This document shows, piece by piece, positions 39,337 through 51,306 of a stretch of 64,000 nt of DNA (positions are counted from its first letter, which is position 1; every line of letters begins with the position of its first letter). Location: NCBI RefSeq assembly GCF_021390395.1, contig NZ_JAJUWT010000004.1, positions 248,001-312,000 on the forward strand. The letters run 5' to 3'. The stretch is from Saccharothrix sp. S26 (GTDB taxonomy: Bacteria > Actinomycetota > Actinomycetes > Mycobacteriales > Pseudonocardiaceae). The notes beneath the pieces were generated by a model that worked only from the letters and a program-made list of their open reading frames with translations, had not been told where the DNA came from and searched no databases. The translations under genes and the position numbers were made by a program.

Positions 39337-39894
39337 ATGGTCATCTCGGGATTCCTGGCCGGCGCCGCGGGCGCCGGGTTGTTGCGCCGCCTCCCGCGCG
39401 GGGCGGACGTGTGCTGGCTGTGGTGCGCCGCGCCGACGGCCGTGTTGTGGTTCGTCGCCTGGGCGCTGGCCCCACCGCCGTGGCTGCCCGTGCCGCTGCT
39501 GCTGGGGTGGCTCGGCGTGCTGCTGACCGTGACCGACCTGCGTCACCGCCGCCTGCCGGACGCGTTGACGCTGCCCGCGTACCCGGCGGTCGGCGTCACG
39601 TTGTGGCTGTGCGGCGCGGACCTGTGGCGGGCGTTGGCGGGTTGCGTCGTGTTCGGCGGCTTCCACCTGCTGGTCCGGCTGCTGGCGCCGTCGGCGATGG
39701 GCGGGGGAGACGTGAAGCTGGCCGGTCCGCTGGGCGCGGTGCTGGCTTCGGTCTCCTGGGCGGCCTTGCCGCTGGCCGCCGTGCTGGCTAGCGCGGTGAC
39801 GCTCGTGCTGGGCGTGTGGTGGCGAGGTGACGGCTTACCGCACGGCCCGGGGCTGCTGGCGGCGACCTGGCTGGTCGCGGTGTCAGCCGGGTGA
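39337..39894 (+). CDS. Small A24-type prepilin peptidase, contains a TTA codon
   Basis: A 185-residue polytopic membrane protease, five to six helices. The two catalytic aspartates are in TDLRHRRLPDALTLP and in GGGDVKL, the GxGD-family motif. The N-terminal methyltransferase domain of large PilD enzymes is absent, as in Tad/Flp-type peptidases. No pilin or pilus assembly genes are nearby. Leu167 is encoded by TTA (39835-39837). In other actinomycetes a similar gene sits between aroE and aroC. Its end overlaps the convergent gene by 12 bases. Confidence 0.85.
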   Translation: MVISGFLAGAAGAGLLRRLPRGADVCWLWCAAPTAVLWFVAWALAPPPWLPVPLLLGWLGVLLTVTDLRHRRLPDALTLPAYPAVGVTLWLCGADLWRALAGCVVFGGFHLLVRLLAPSAMGGGDVKLAGPLGAVLASVSWAALPLAAVLASAVTLVLGVWWRGDGLPHGPGLLAATWLVAVSAG

Positions 39895-40356
39895 GGCCGC
39901 GTCCTGCCGCTTGCGCGCCAGCACGACGATCGGCCCGATGATCGCCAGGCCGATGCCGCCGAACCCGCCGACCACCATCCCGAGCGTGTTCACCGTGGGC
40001 CCGTTCGTGCGGTGGAAGGTGGTGGCCTTCTTGCCGCTGCGCGTCCGGTTGGCGGTCATCTCGACGCCCTCGTCCGCGGGGGACAGGCTGTTGGCGAAGC
40101 TGGCGAACCGGTGGCGACCGCCGTCGGGGGTGACCACGGTCGCTTCGCACGACCAGGTGGCGCCGAGGACGAGCCAGTTGCGCGAGCACGTGACGTCCTG
40201 GGCACGCCCGTCGACCTCCCGCGTCCCGTCGCCCGAGTACGGCTCGCTCTCCCGGCCGACGCTGAACACGACGAAGCTGAAGAAGGCGCAGTAGGCCCCG
40301 ATCAGGAACAGGCCGAGGGCGCGGAGGCGGCGGGAGCGCTCACTGCGGGCGGTCAT
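39883..40356 (-). CDS. Hypothetical protein with two membrane segments
   Basis: A 157-residue protein: a transmembrane helix at about 11-31 (ALGLFLIGAYCAFFSFVVFSV), an extracytoplasmic domain of about 90 residues with two Cys (VTCSRNWLVLGATWSCEATVV), and a second helix at about 123-147. The layout resembles DUF3592/DUF6346-type proteins, but I cannot assign the family with certainty. Its start overlaps the end of the type VII-like gene upstream, so it belongs to that operon. Confidence 0.65.
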   Translation of the reverse strand: MTARSERSRRLRALGLFLIGAYCAFFSFVVFSVGRESEPYSGDGTREVDGRAQDVTCSRNWLVLGATWSCEATVVTPDGGRHRFASFANSLSPADEGVEMTANRTRSGKKATTFHRTNGPTVNTLGMVVGGFGGIGLAIIGPIVVLARKRQDAASPG

Positions 40357-41662
40357 GCTCGTCCCACTTCTGGTCGTCGTCGGCGAGGAACTGCTTGTTC
40401 AGCTCCTTCGCGCCCTCCTTCACGGGGGCCACGAGGTCGCCGGGCGTGGGCATGAGGTGGCCGATGTCGCGGCTGGCGACGGCCCGGACCCAGTTCTGGC
40501 CGTCGAGGATGCCGCCGCCGGTGCGGCTGTCCACGCGGTCACCGGCGCGCTGCACGGCGTTGCCGGGATCGGGCATGTCGGCGCTGCGCGTGCTCAGCGG
40601 AGGTTGGCCGAGCCTGGCGTACAGGTCCTCGACCTTCTGCCGGCGCGCCGGACCGCCCTGCTTGACGCGGTCGGCCCAGTCGCCCACGCGCTGGTTGGTG
40701 CTCGCGGCCCAGTCGTCGGCCCGGCGGGTGAGGTTGTCGAGGCCGTCGCGCCCGCGCGCGGCGGTGTCGGCGAGGCGGTCGCCCGCCGAGTCCAGGCCGT
40801 CCGCCCGGGACGCCCGCGTGGTGGAGCGGTGCAGCAGGTCGGCGGCGGTCTGGTTGCCGTGCGGGGTGTTGGGCGCCTGTCGCGCGAGCGCGGCCAGGTC
40901 GTCGGACTGCTTGCGCATGGCGCTGCCCGCGCGCTTGGCCAGCGCGGAGAGCTTGTCCAGCGCGCCGAACAGCTTCTTCAGGAACTGGGCGATCTTGCCG
41001 CCGATCTGCACGGCCTTGGTGATCGCCCGGGTGATGAACGCCGCGATCGAGGCGCCCGCGGACGGCACCGCGGCGGCCGCGGCCGGGATGCCCCAGGCGA
41101 TCAGGGTGCCCGCGAGGTCGGCGAGCAGGTCGCGGATCAGCGTGCGGGTCGCCGCGACCAGCGCCGCCGCGACCTTGATCTTGTTCGCGGCCGACTCGGC
41201 GGCCTCGGCCGAGTTCGCCAGGCCGGTGATCAGGTCACCCGCGCGCTGCTTGTAGGCGTCGGCGGCGGGCCCGGTCCACCCGGCGAGCTTGGTCAGGTCG
41301 GCCTGCTGCGCCTCCTGGACCTCCTTGAGCCGCGCGCCGATGTTGGTCCACGTGTTCGCGGCGGCCTCGATGGCGGCCGGGTCGCCCGCCAGGTCGTCGA
41401 ACGGCTTGCGCACGAAGTCGACGTTCTCGATGATCCAGCCGACCACCGAGGACGCGAGCGTGCCCAGCGGGTCGGCGACCGCGCCGGCGACGTCCATCGC
41501 CATCGCGGCCGAGTCGATGCCCAGCGCGACCGGGTCGATCGACTTGCCCTCCTGGAACGGCAGCGCGATGTCGCGGACGAGGTCCTCGGCCGTGTCGAAC
41601 GGGCCGGCGCCGGTCAGGAGCTTGGTGTCCTTCTGGGGCTTGGCGATCAGCTCGTTGGTCAC
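40340..41662 (-). CDS. Large WXG100-containing type VII-like protein
   Basis: A 440-residue protein. Residues about 85-185 form a WXG100-like helical hairpin with the turn LAGWTGPAADAYKQRA; residues 165-235 include hydrophobic Ala/Ile-rich helices ([24 protein letters not shown]), and the C-terminal 200 residues are hydrophilic and probably disordered. This matches the large LXG/PPE-like proteins next to EspC-like targets in Pseudonocardiaceae. No toxin domain is recognisable at the C-terminus. GTG start overlaps the stop of the EspC-like gene. Confidence 0.7.
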   Translation of the reverse strand: MTNELIAKPQKDTKLLTGAGPFDTAEDLVRDIALPFQEGKSIDPVALGIDSAAMAMDVAGAVADPLGTLASSVVGWIIENVDFVRKPFDDLAGDPAAIEAAANTWTNIGARLKEVQEAQQADLTKLAGWTGPAADAYKQRAGDLITGLANSAEAAESAANKIKVAAALVAATRTLIRDLLADLAGTLIAWGIPAAAAAVPSAGASIAAFITRAITKAVQIGGKIAQFLKKLFGALDKLSALAKRAGSAMRKQSDDLAALARQAPNTPHGNQTAADLLHRSTTRASRADGLDSAGDRLADTAARGRDGLDNLTRRADDWAASTNQRVGDWADRVKQGGPARRQKVEDLYARLGQPPLSTRSADMPDPGNAVQRAGDRVDSRTGGGILDGQNWVRAVASRDIGHLMPTPGDLVAPVKEGAKELNKQFLADDDQKWDEHDRPQ

Positions 41663-41964
41663 GCGTGGATCCCCTCGAACCCGGTGGCGTTGCCGCCGTC
41701 GACGTCGCGGTAGGTGGCGGCGGTCGCCTTGAGCTCGACGCCGGTGGTCTCCACCGCCGCGGGCAGCTTGGCGACGAGGTCCTGCGCCTGCTGCAACTCG
41801 TCGTCGAACACGAACGTGTACACCTGGCAGATCAGCCCCATCACGTCCGCGCCGAGCTTGGTGTGCGACGCGGAGACGGCTTCCTGGAGGTCTGCCGCGA
41901 GCTGGTCGGACAGCAGCCTGCCGTGCGCCTCGACCGCGTCGGCCCTGGTTTCGAAACCGCTCAT
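41659..41964 (-). CDS. EspC-like type VII secretion target
   Basis: A 101-residue helical protein, MSGFETRADAVEAHGRLLSDQLAADLQEAV, ending VELKATAATYRDVDGGNATGFEGIHA. YRDVD fits the YxxxD/E export motif near the end of the second helix. It probably pairs with the large WXG protein downstream. ATG start overlaps the stop of the YbaB-like gene, giving a three-gene coupled operon. Confidence 0.75.
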   Translation of the reverse strand: MSGFETRADAVEAHGRLLSDQLAADLQEAVSASHTKLGADVMGLICQVYTFVFDDELQQAQDLVAKLPAAVETTGVELKATAATYRDVDGGNATGFEGIHA

Positions 41965-42404
41965 CGCAGGAACGTGCCGCCTTCGAACTCGTCGTCGTCG
42001 CGGGTCGCCGGGCGCTGCGGCGTCGGCGACGCGGCCGGCGGAGCGACCGGGTCGATCACCGCGATGCCCTGCTCGACCTGTTCACGCAGGTAGCGCATGC
42101 TCTCGCCATCACCGAGCAGCGGGCGCACCGACTCCTCGACCTTGCGCGCGACCTCGACCTGCGCACGCCGGATCGTGTCCACGATCGTGCGGCCGAGCGC
42201 GGTGTGGCCGAGGTCCATCGCCTTCGGGGTGAGCTGGAGCGACTCGATCCGGCCACCGGAGGCGACCGCCACCACGACCGCCCCGTCGGGGCTGCGCGCC
42301 TCGGCGCGGGACTCGCGGAAGGCGCCCTGGATCGCGTCGGCCTTGCGCTGCGCGTCCTGGAGCTGCTGTTCGAAGCGTTCGACGTACTGGTGCGGGTCGG
42401 TCAT
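41961..42404 (-). CDS. YbaB/EbfC-family protein
   Basis: A 147-residue protein with an N-terminal helix (VERFEQQLQDAQRKADAIQGAF), the strands AVVVAVASGGRIESLQLTPKAM and the helix GRTIVDTIRRAQVEVARKVEESVRPLL, the standard YbaB/EbfC fold. Such genes precede EspC/WXG pairs in many actinobacterial loci, as also in the first block (18145). Divergent from the Pro-rich protein gene. Confidence 0.8.
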   Translation of the reverse strand: MTDPHQYVERFEQQLQDAQRKADAIQGAFRESRAEARSPDGAVVVAVASGGRIESLQLTPKAMDLGHTALGRTIVDTIRRAQVEVARKVEESVRPLLGDGESMRYLREQVEQGIAVIDPVAPPAASPTPQRPATRDDDEFEGGTFLR

Positions 42405-42481
42405 GGTTCCCTACATCGGTCGGTCGAGAAACGCGGCCATCGTGGCACGAACCCACGACCGCGCACGGCGGAAAGGCGGAA

Positions 42482-43441
42482 ATGAACCGACCACCGATCA
42501 CCCCGGAGATGAGGGCGAGGGCGCGCACCACCCCGAACGCCTGGCTGCACGTGGTCGACCCGAACCACCGGGTCTCCACCGCCATCCCCCCGGCCGAGTC
42601 GGTGATCGGCCGGTACCTCGTGGACGGTCGCGGCGAGATCACCGACCAGTACGTCCCCAACCCCCGCTACCGCCCGATCCCCACCCCACCGCCACTCGCC
42701 CATCGGGCCACTCGGCCGCCTGCCGCGGCTGCTGGTCAGCCCGCGCCCACCCGACCCGCCGCACCGCCTGCGGCAGCACCGCCTCCGGCCGCGGCCGCCC
42801 GACCCGCCGCGCCGACTCCGGCCGCGCCGACTCCGGCCGTGCCCGCCGGCTCGCGCGCGCCGACCGGGAACGCGGTCGCCGGTTCGCCTGGGCACGCAGC
42901 CCCTGCACCCGGTGCCGTGGCTGCCGGCCCACCCCCGCCCGCGCACCTCGCCGCGTCATCCGGTGTCGTGGCCGGCAACCCGTCCGCGCACGTGGCCCCA
43001 TCCCCGAGCCCCGCCTCATCCGGAGCCGCCCAGCCGAGTGCCACCGCGCCGCGCGCCACCGACCGGCCGGCGGCCGACGTCGAACCGGCCAACGAGCTGG
43101 AAGCCGTGCTGCGGCTGGCCCACCAGGGCGAGCTGGACCGGGACGACCTGCTCGCGGCCGTGTTGGCGGCCGACCTGGTGCTGCCCGCCGATCCCGCCCG
43201 CCCACCGCGCGGCCACCTCGTGACGCGCGGCCCGGTGGTCGACGCGTTCGCTTCGCCGAAGGCGCTGCCGGGTGACTGGCCGCCCCGGTGGCACCGGTTC
43301 ACCGGGGTGGAGCTGGCGGTGCTGTTCGACCGGCTCGGGGAACCGCTGTGGCTCAACCTGGGCGATTCCTCCGGGCGGTCCTGGGAGATCACGTCGGACG
43401 CCCTGGTGGCGGCGTTGCGGGGCGCGGTCGGCGTCGGCTGA
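42482..43441 (+). CDS. Pro/Ala-rich type VII secretion-associated protein
   Basis: A 319-residue protein with an N-terminal conserved segment ([36 protein letters not shown]), a long Pro/Ala linker (about 60-195) and a C-terminal globular domain (200-319, [32 protein letters not shown] ... [13 protein letters not shown]) resembling the SseB-like domain of ESX-associated proteins. The linker has extreme Pro/Ala codon bias but no exact tandem repeat. Probably links the second type VII locus to the cell surface or envelope. Confidence 0.65.
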   Translation: MNRPPITPEMRARARTTPNAWLHVVDPNHRVSTAIPPAESVIGRYLVDGRGEITDQYVPNPRYRPIPTPPPLAHRATRPPAAAAGQPAPTRPAAPPAAAPPPAAAARPAAPTPAAPTPAVPAGSRAPTGNAVAGSPGHAAPAPGAVAAGPPPPAHLAASSGVVAGNPSAHVAPSPSPASSGAAQPSATAPRATDRPAADVEPANELEAVLRLAHQGELDRDDLLAAVLAADLVLPADPARPPRGHLVTRGPVVDAFASPKALPGDWPPRWHRFTGVELAVLFDRLGEPLWLNLGDSSGRSWEITSDALVAALRGAVGVG

Positions 43442-43521
43442 GCGTCCACCTGGCGGGACACGCCCGAACCGCTCTCACCGGGCCGTCCGGCCCTCGTTCA
43501 CACTGTGGAAGGATCGTCGCT

Positions 43522-44717
<1,196 letters not shown>

Positions 44718-44721
<4 letters not shown>

Positions 44722-45236
44722 GCCCCCGCTACGTCGTGCTCGGCCCGCCGGGAGCGGGCAAGACGACGGTCGGCACGATCCTTGCCGAACGCCTCGGCGT
44801 CGCCTTCCGCGACACCGACGACGACATCGTGGCCACCGCGGGCAAGCCGATCTCCGACATCTTCACCGACGACGGCGAACCCGCGTTCCGCGCGATGGAG
44901 GAGGAAGCGGTCGCCGAGGCGCTCAAGACCCACGACGGCGTGCTGGCGCTGGGCGGCGGCGCGGTGCTGTCCGCGACCACCCGCGGCCGCCTGGTCGGCC
45001 ACACCGTGGTCTTCCTCAACGTCGGCATGGCCGAGGGCGTGCGGCGCACCGGCATGTCCAGCGCACGGCCGCTGCTGGCGGGCGTGAACCCGCGGGCGAC
45101 GTTCAAGTCCCTGCTGGACGCGCGCCTGCCGCTGTACCGGGAGGTCGCCACGATCGAGGTGACCACCGACGACCTCACCCCGGAGCAGGTGGTCGACGCG
45201 GTGCTCCGCCCGACGGGACCGGCGCAAGGGACCTGA
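44718..45236 (+). CDS. aroK: Shikimate kinase
   Basis: A 172-residue kinase phosphorylating shikimate at O3. Walker [12 protein letters not shown], shikimate-binding Asp and Arg in [13 protein letters not shown] and [18 protein letters not shown], and the lid [10 protein letters not shown] are present. Normal length. GTG overlaps the aroC stop; the next gene begins at the base after its TGA. Confidence 0.96.
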
Positions 45237-47391
<2,155 letters not shown>

Positions 47392-47398
47392 CCGCGAG

Positions 47399-47785
47399 GT
47401 GACCGCGGGCCACCTCCACCACGTGGAGCTGTGGGTGCCCGACCTGGCCCGCGCCGAGCGCAGCATCGGGTGGCTGCTCGGCGAGCTGGGCTGGGTCGAG
47501 TACCAGCGCTGGTCCGCGGGCGTGAGCTGGCGACTGGGCCCCACCTACCTGGTGGTCGAGCACTCACCCGCGCTGGACGCCCACCACCGGCTCGGCACGG
47601 GCCTGAACCACCTGGCGTTCCACGTCGCGGGCCGCGCGGAGGTGGACCGGCTGGCCGCCGCGGCGACCGGGCACGGCTGGTCGCCGCTGTTCGCGGACGC
47701 CTATCCGCACGCGGGTGGGCCGGAGCACTACGCGGCCTACTTGGAGAACGTCGACGGCTTCGAGGTGGAGCTGGTGGCCGCCTGA
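47399..47785 (+). CDS. VOC (glyoxalase/bleomycin resistance-like) family protein
   Basis: A 128-residue protein with the paired beta-alpha-beta-beta-beta modules of the VOC superfamily: HLHHVELWVPDLARAERSIGWLLGELGW, then GLNHLAFHVAGRAEVDRLAAAATGHGW, and PEHYAAYLENVDGFEVELVA. Metal-ligand positions His and Glu are present, but the substrate is unknown. GTG start eight bases after aroB. Its 3' end overlaps the convergent membrane protein gene by 49 bases. Confidence 0.8.
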   Translation: MTAGHLHHVELWVPDLARAERSIGWLLGELGWVEYQRWSAGVSWRLGPTYLVVEHSPALDAHHRLGTGLNHLAFHVAGRAEVDRLAAAATGHGWSPLFADAYPHAGGPEHYAAYLENVDGFEVELVAA

Positions 47786-48189
47786 CGCGGTCCGGCTTCA
47801 CGGGGTTGGGGCAGGGCGTTGCCCAGGCCCATCCCGACCGCCGCCGTCGCCATGACCAGCAGCGCGGTGAACGCCGCGCCGCCGGTCAGCGCCGGGCCGA
47901 GCGCTTCCGAGCCGGTCTGGTCCACCAGCGACCGGCCGACCACGCCCGCGATGCCGGCCAGCGGCCCGGCCACCAGCGCGGCGGCGAACCACACCATGCC
48001 GCGGCCTTCGAGGCCGCGCCACGCGTCCAGCGCGCCCCACAGCAGGCCGATGACCACGACCAGCGCCAGCGCGATGTACCGGGTGGACGAGGCCGCCTCG
48101 GGGCTGTGCACGCTCACCGCCGAGGTGCCGGTCTGCACCCCGCCGTGGAACAACCCCAACCAGAAGCCCCGGACCAGCCACGCGCGCAT
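47737..48189 (-). CDS. Four-helix membrane protein, B-4DMT family-like
   Basis: A 150-residue protein with four predicted membrane helices (about 5-20, 38-56, 66-86, 103-122) and a short Ser/Thr-rich tail. Size, helix count and position near aroB/efp fit the actinobacterial B-4DMT family. Transport activity is not shown for this protein. The last 16 codons overlap the convergent VOC gene in antisense, so the tail is probably not structurally constrained. Confidence 0.65.
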   Translation of the reverse strand: MRAWLVRGFWLGLFHGGVQTGTSAVSVHSPEAASSTRYIALALVVVIGLLWGALDAWRGLEGRGMVWFAAALVAGPLAGIAGVVGRSLVDQTGSEALGPALTGGAAFTALLVMATAAVGMGLGNALPQPREAGPRQAATSSTSKPSTFSK

Positions 48190-48324
48190 GGGCCCACCCT
48201 AGGCGCGACCGGACGCCCGTCCCAGGCCCGGCACCGTCCGTCACGCGAACAGTCGCACGATCCAGCACGGTTCACCCGAACGAGTGGCACGCTGCGCCGC
48301 ACCACCCGGCCTTAGGCTGCTGAC

Positions 48325-49410
48325 ATGCCGCACTCCACTCGCCGCGCCGCCCTGCGCGCCACGCTCCGGGACCGGGAGCTGGACGCCCTGCTGGTGACGA
48401 ACCTGCTCAACGTCCGCTACCTGACGGGGTTCACCGGGTCGAACGCGGCACTGCTGGTGCACGCCGACTCCGACGACGCCTCCGTGTTCTGCACCGACGG
48501 CCGCTACCTCACCCAGGCCGCCGCGCAGGTGCCCGACCTGGAGCGGGTCATCGACCGGCCGTGCGACGTGGCACTGGTGGAGCGCGCCGTGAAAGCGGGC
48601 TCGGCCCGGGTCGGATTCGAGAGCGGGCACGTGACCGTGGACGGGCTGGACGCGCTGGCCGACGCCGCGGCCGGCGCGGAGCTGGTGCGCGCGTCCGACC
48701 TGGTCGAACGACTGCGCCTGGTCAAGGACGACGCCGAGGTCGAGGCGCTGCGCATGGCGTGCGCGGCGGCCGACCGGGCGCTGGCCGACCTCATCGAGCA
48801 CGGCGGCCTGCGGGCCGGCCGCACCGAGAAGGAGATCGCCCGCGAGCTGGAGAGCCGGATGCTCGACCACGGCGCGGCCGGGCCGTCGTTCGAGTCGATC
48901 GTGGCGGCGGGCGCGAACTCGGCCGTGCCGCACCACCGGCCCACCGAGGCCGTGGTCCGCGACGGCGACTTCGTCAAGCTCGACTTCGGCGCGCTGGTCG
49001 ACGGCTACCACTCCGACATGACCCGCACCCTGGTCGTCGGCCGGGTCTCCGACTGGCAGCGCGAGCTGTACCAACTGGTCGCGGCCTCGCAGGCGGCGGG
49101 CCGGGCCGCGCTGGCGGTCGGCACGCCGTTCGCGGACGTGGACGCCGCGGCGCGCGGCGTGATCGAGGAGGCCGGGCGCGGCGACGAGTTCCTGCACGGC
49201 CTCGGGCACGGCGTCGGCCTGCAGATCCACGAGGCTCCAGCGCTGTCCAAGGCGGGTGACGGTACACTTCTGCCCGGTATGGCGGTCACCGTCGAGCCCG
49301 GCGTGTACCTGGCCGGGAAGGGTGGTGTCCGCATCGAGGACACGCTCGTGGTGCGCGAAGGCGCCCCGGAGCTCCTCACCCTGACCACGAAGGAGCTCGT
49401 GGTCATCTGA
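48325..49410 (+). CDS. pepQ: M24-family aminopeptidase (Xaa-Pro dipeptidase-like)
   Basis: A 361-residue metallopeptidase with a creatinase-like N-terminal domain ([20 protein letters not shown]) and the pita-bread catalytic domain. Metal ligands appear in [19 protein letters not shown] (two Asp), [14 protein letters not shown] (His), [10 protein letters not shown] (Glu) and RIEDTLVV (Glu). Cleaves Xaa-Pro bonds in the cytoplasm. A TAGGCT -10-like hexamer ends six bases before the ATG, so the message may be leaderless. Usual neighbour of efp. Confidence 0.92.
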   Translation: MPHSTRRAALRATLRDRELDALLVTNLLNVRYLTGFTGSNAALLVHADSDDASVFCTDGRYLTQAAAQVPDLERVIDRPCDVALVERAVKAGSARVGFESGHVTVDGLDALADAAAGAELVRASDLVERLRLVKDDAEVEALRMACAAADRALADLIEHGGLRAGRTEKEIARELESRMLDHGAAGPSFESIVAAGANSAVPHHRPTEAVVRDGDFVKLDFGALVDGYHSDMTRTLVVGRVSDWQRELYQLVAASQAAGRAALAVGTPFADVDAAARGVIEEAGRGDEFLHGLGHGVGLQIHEAPALSKAGDGTLLPGMAVTVEPGVYLAGKGGVRIEDTLVVREGAPELLTLTTKELVVI

Positions 49411-49486
49411 AGTCGGACGCCTGGAATCGGATCCGTCGGCCGAGCCGACGTCGTCCCCCACTCACGCAACAGGAGAGCCCACCACC

Positions 49487-50050
49487 GTGGCCACCACCAA
49501 CGACCTCAAGAACGGCCTGGTGCTGAACCTCGACGGCCAGCTGTGGACCGTCACCGCGTTCCAGCACGTGAAGCCGGGCAAGGGTGGCGCCTTCGTGCGC
49601 ACCACGTTGAAGCACGTCCTGTCCGGCAAGGTCGTGGACAAGACCTTCAACGCGGGCACCAAGGTCGAGACGGCCACCGTCGACAAGCGCGGCATGACGT
49701 TCCTGTACAAGGACGGCGCCGACTTCGTCTTCATGGACGGCGACACCTACGACCAGATCAGCATCCCGGCCGAGACGGTCGGCGACGCGGCGAACTACAT
49801 GCTGGAGAACCAGGAAGCGATCGTCGCCATGCACGAGGGCGTCGCGCTCTACGTCGAGCTCCCGACCTCGGTGGAGCTCGTGATCCAGCACACCGACCCG
49901 GGCCTGCAGGGCGACCGCTCCACCGGCGGCACCAAGCCCGCCACGCTGGAGACCGGCGCGGAGATCCAGGTGCCGCTGTTCGTCACCACCGGCGAGAAGA
50001 TCAAGGTCGACACCCGCGACGGCCGTTACCTGGGCCGAGTGAACGGCTGA
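49487..50050 (+). CDS. efp: Translation elongation factor P
   Basis: A 187-residue three-domain beta-barrel protein that relieves ribosome stalling at polyproline. The domain I loop is [15 protein letters not shown], with Lys at the tip; no modification enzyme gene is nearby. C-terminal [28 protein letters not shown] is the EF-P signature. GTG start with AGGAGAG upstream. One base from nusB. Pro-rich surface proteins in this window would be natural clients. Confidence 0.97.
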   Translation: MATTNDLKNGLVLNLDGQLWTVTAFQHVKPGKGGAFVRTTLKHVLSGKVVDKTFNAGTKVETATVDKRGMTFLYKDGADFVFMDGDTYDQISIPAETVGDAANYMLENQEAIVAMHEGVALYVELPTSVELVIQHTDPGLQGDRSTGGTKPATLETGAEIQVPLFVTTGEKIKVDTRDGRYLGRVNG

Positions 50051-50051
50051 G

Positions 50052-50471
50052 ATGGGCGCACGGAGCAAGGCCCGCAAACGCGCGGTCGACGTCCTCTACG
50101 AGGCCGACCTGCGGGGCGTGGACCCGGTGACGCTGCTCGCGGACCGGGTCGGTTCGACCGACGTGCCGCCGGTGAACGACTACACGATCGTCCTGGTCGA
50201 AGGCGTCACGGCGCACCGGGCGCGCATCGACGACCTGATCTCCGAGCACGCGGAGGGCTGGACGCTGAACCGCATGCCCGCGGTCGACCGCGCGGTGCTG
50301 CGGATCGGGCTCTACGAGCTGCTGTGGGCCGCGGACGTGCCGGACGCGGTCGCGATCGACGAGGCGGTGGAGCTGGCCAAGGGCCTGTCCACGGACGACT
50401 CGCCCCGGTTCGTCAACGGCGTGCTGGGCCGGATCGCGGTCATCGCCGACCAGTTGCGGGCCGTGCTCTAG
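50052..50471 (+). CDS. nusB: Transcription antitermination protein NusB
   Basis: A 139-residue all-helical RNA-binding protein of rRNA antitermination: GARSKARKRAVDVLYEADLRG at the start, NRMPAVDRAVLRIGLYEL and AIDEAVELAKGLSTDDSPRFVNGVLGRI at the end are diagnostic. Starts one base after the efp stop, probably co-transcribed. Convergent with bldD across a strong hairpin. Confidence 0.96.
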   Translation: MGARSKARKRAVDVLYEADLRGVDPVTLLADRVGSTDVPPVNDYTIVLVEGVTAHRARIDDLISEHAEGWTLNRMPAVDRAVLRIGLYELLWAADVPDAVAIDEAVELAKGLSTDDSPRFVNGVLGRIAVIADQLRAVL

Positions 50472-50522
50472 CCCCACCTCGCGCCCCGGCCGCACCCGCT
50501 GCGACCTGCGCGAAGAGACCGA

Positions 50523-50552
50523 CAGGGCCACCCGGCGCGCCGGGTGGCCCTG
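50523..50552. terminator. Bidirectional terminator between nusB and bldD
   Basis: A 13-bp perfect stem, CAGGGCCACCCGG (50523-50535) with CCGGGTGGCCCTG (50540-50552), closed by a CGCG tetraloop. It lies between the stop codons of two convergent genes, about 50 bases after nusB and 8 bases after bldD. Confidence 0.9.
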
Positions 50553-50559
50553 TTCGCGT

Positions 50560-51048
50560 TCAGTCCTCCTTGGCCGGACGGGCCTCGGGAGGCAGCACGC
50601 CCCAGTCGATGAGCTGCTCGGTCAGCTCGCCGGGCGTCATGTCGTAGATGATCGCCAGCGAGCGCAGGTCCTCGGTCCGGATGGACAGCACCTTGCCGTT
50701 GTAGTCCCCGCGCTGGCTCTGGATGGTGGCCGCGTACCGCGCGAGCGGCCCGACCTTCTCCGCCGGCAGCTGTTGCAGCCGTTCCAGGTTGATGACGATC
50801 TTGGTGGCGGGTTCCGCCCCGGAGGGCACCCGGCCTTCCGGCAGCAGCTCGGCCACCGGGACGCCGTAGAAGTCGGCCAGCTCGGCGAGCTTCTGCACGG
50901 TCACGGCGCGGTCGCCGCGCTCGTACGAGCCGACGACCACGGCCTTCCAGCGACCGCCGGACTTCTGCTCGACGCCGTGCAAAGACAAGCCCTGCTGCTG
51001 GCGGATCGCGCGGAGCTTTGCCCCCAGCGCCTTGGCGTAGTCGCCCAT
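50560..51048 (-). CDS. bldD: Developmental master regulator BldD
   Basis: A 162-residue XRE-family regulator close to Streptomyces BldD. The N-terminal helix-turn-helix region reads LGAKLRAIRQQQGLSLHGVE and GRWKAVVVGSYERGDRAVTVQKLAELADFYGVPV. The C-terminal domain has the cyclic-di-GMP signature RGD-x8-RxxD: RGDYNGKVLSI followed by RTED. In Streptomyces, dimerised BldD represses sporulation genes during growth. Same position (next to nusB and pyrR) as in Streptomyces. Confidence 0.96.
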   Translation of the reverse strand: MGDYAKALGAKLRAIRQQQGLSLHGVEQKSGGRWKAVVVGSYERGDRAVTVQKLAELADFYGVPVAELLPEGRVPSGAEPATKIVINLERLQQLPAEKVGPLARYAATIQSQRGDYNGKVLSIRTEDLRSLAIIYDMTPGELTEQLIDWGVLPPEARPAKED

Positions 51049-51261
51049 GTGGCGGTTCTCCGTTCATTCGCCCCGTCAGCCGGTAGGGGACTGCCGCGGG
51101 GAGGCTTAGATCAATACGCAGAGTAATGATTGCTCTCCGTGGTCACCAGGTCAAGCTGATCTCGATGGGACAGGTGGGCGAGACCACGCACACCACCCGG
51201 AAGATTGACCGCGCGCGCCTGATACGGTGCTGGTCAGCCCGGTCGCAGCCGGGTGTCCGAC

Positions 51262-51302
51262 GTCCTTTAAGGACCCGTCCAGCGAGGCGGGGAAGGAGGT
51301 CC
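51262..51302 (+). promoter_or_regulatory. PyrR-binding RNA element overlapping the pyrR ribosome binding site
   Basis: The leader contains TCCAGCGAGGC (51279-51289), matching the PyrR loop motif UCCAGNGAGG, closed by CCCG/CGGG. A wider stem pairs GGACC (51271-51275) with GGTCC (51298-51302), enclosing the GGAAGGAGG Shine-Dalgarno region before the GTG at 51307. A further dyad, GTCCTT-T-AAGGAC (51262-51274), overlaps the 5' arm and could act as the competing fold. This is the arrangement of PyrR translational repression described in mycobacteria: UMP-bound PyrR would hide the ribosome site. Confidence 0.8.
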
Positions 51303-51306
51303 AACC

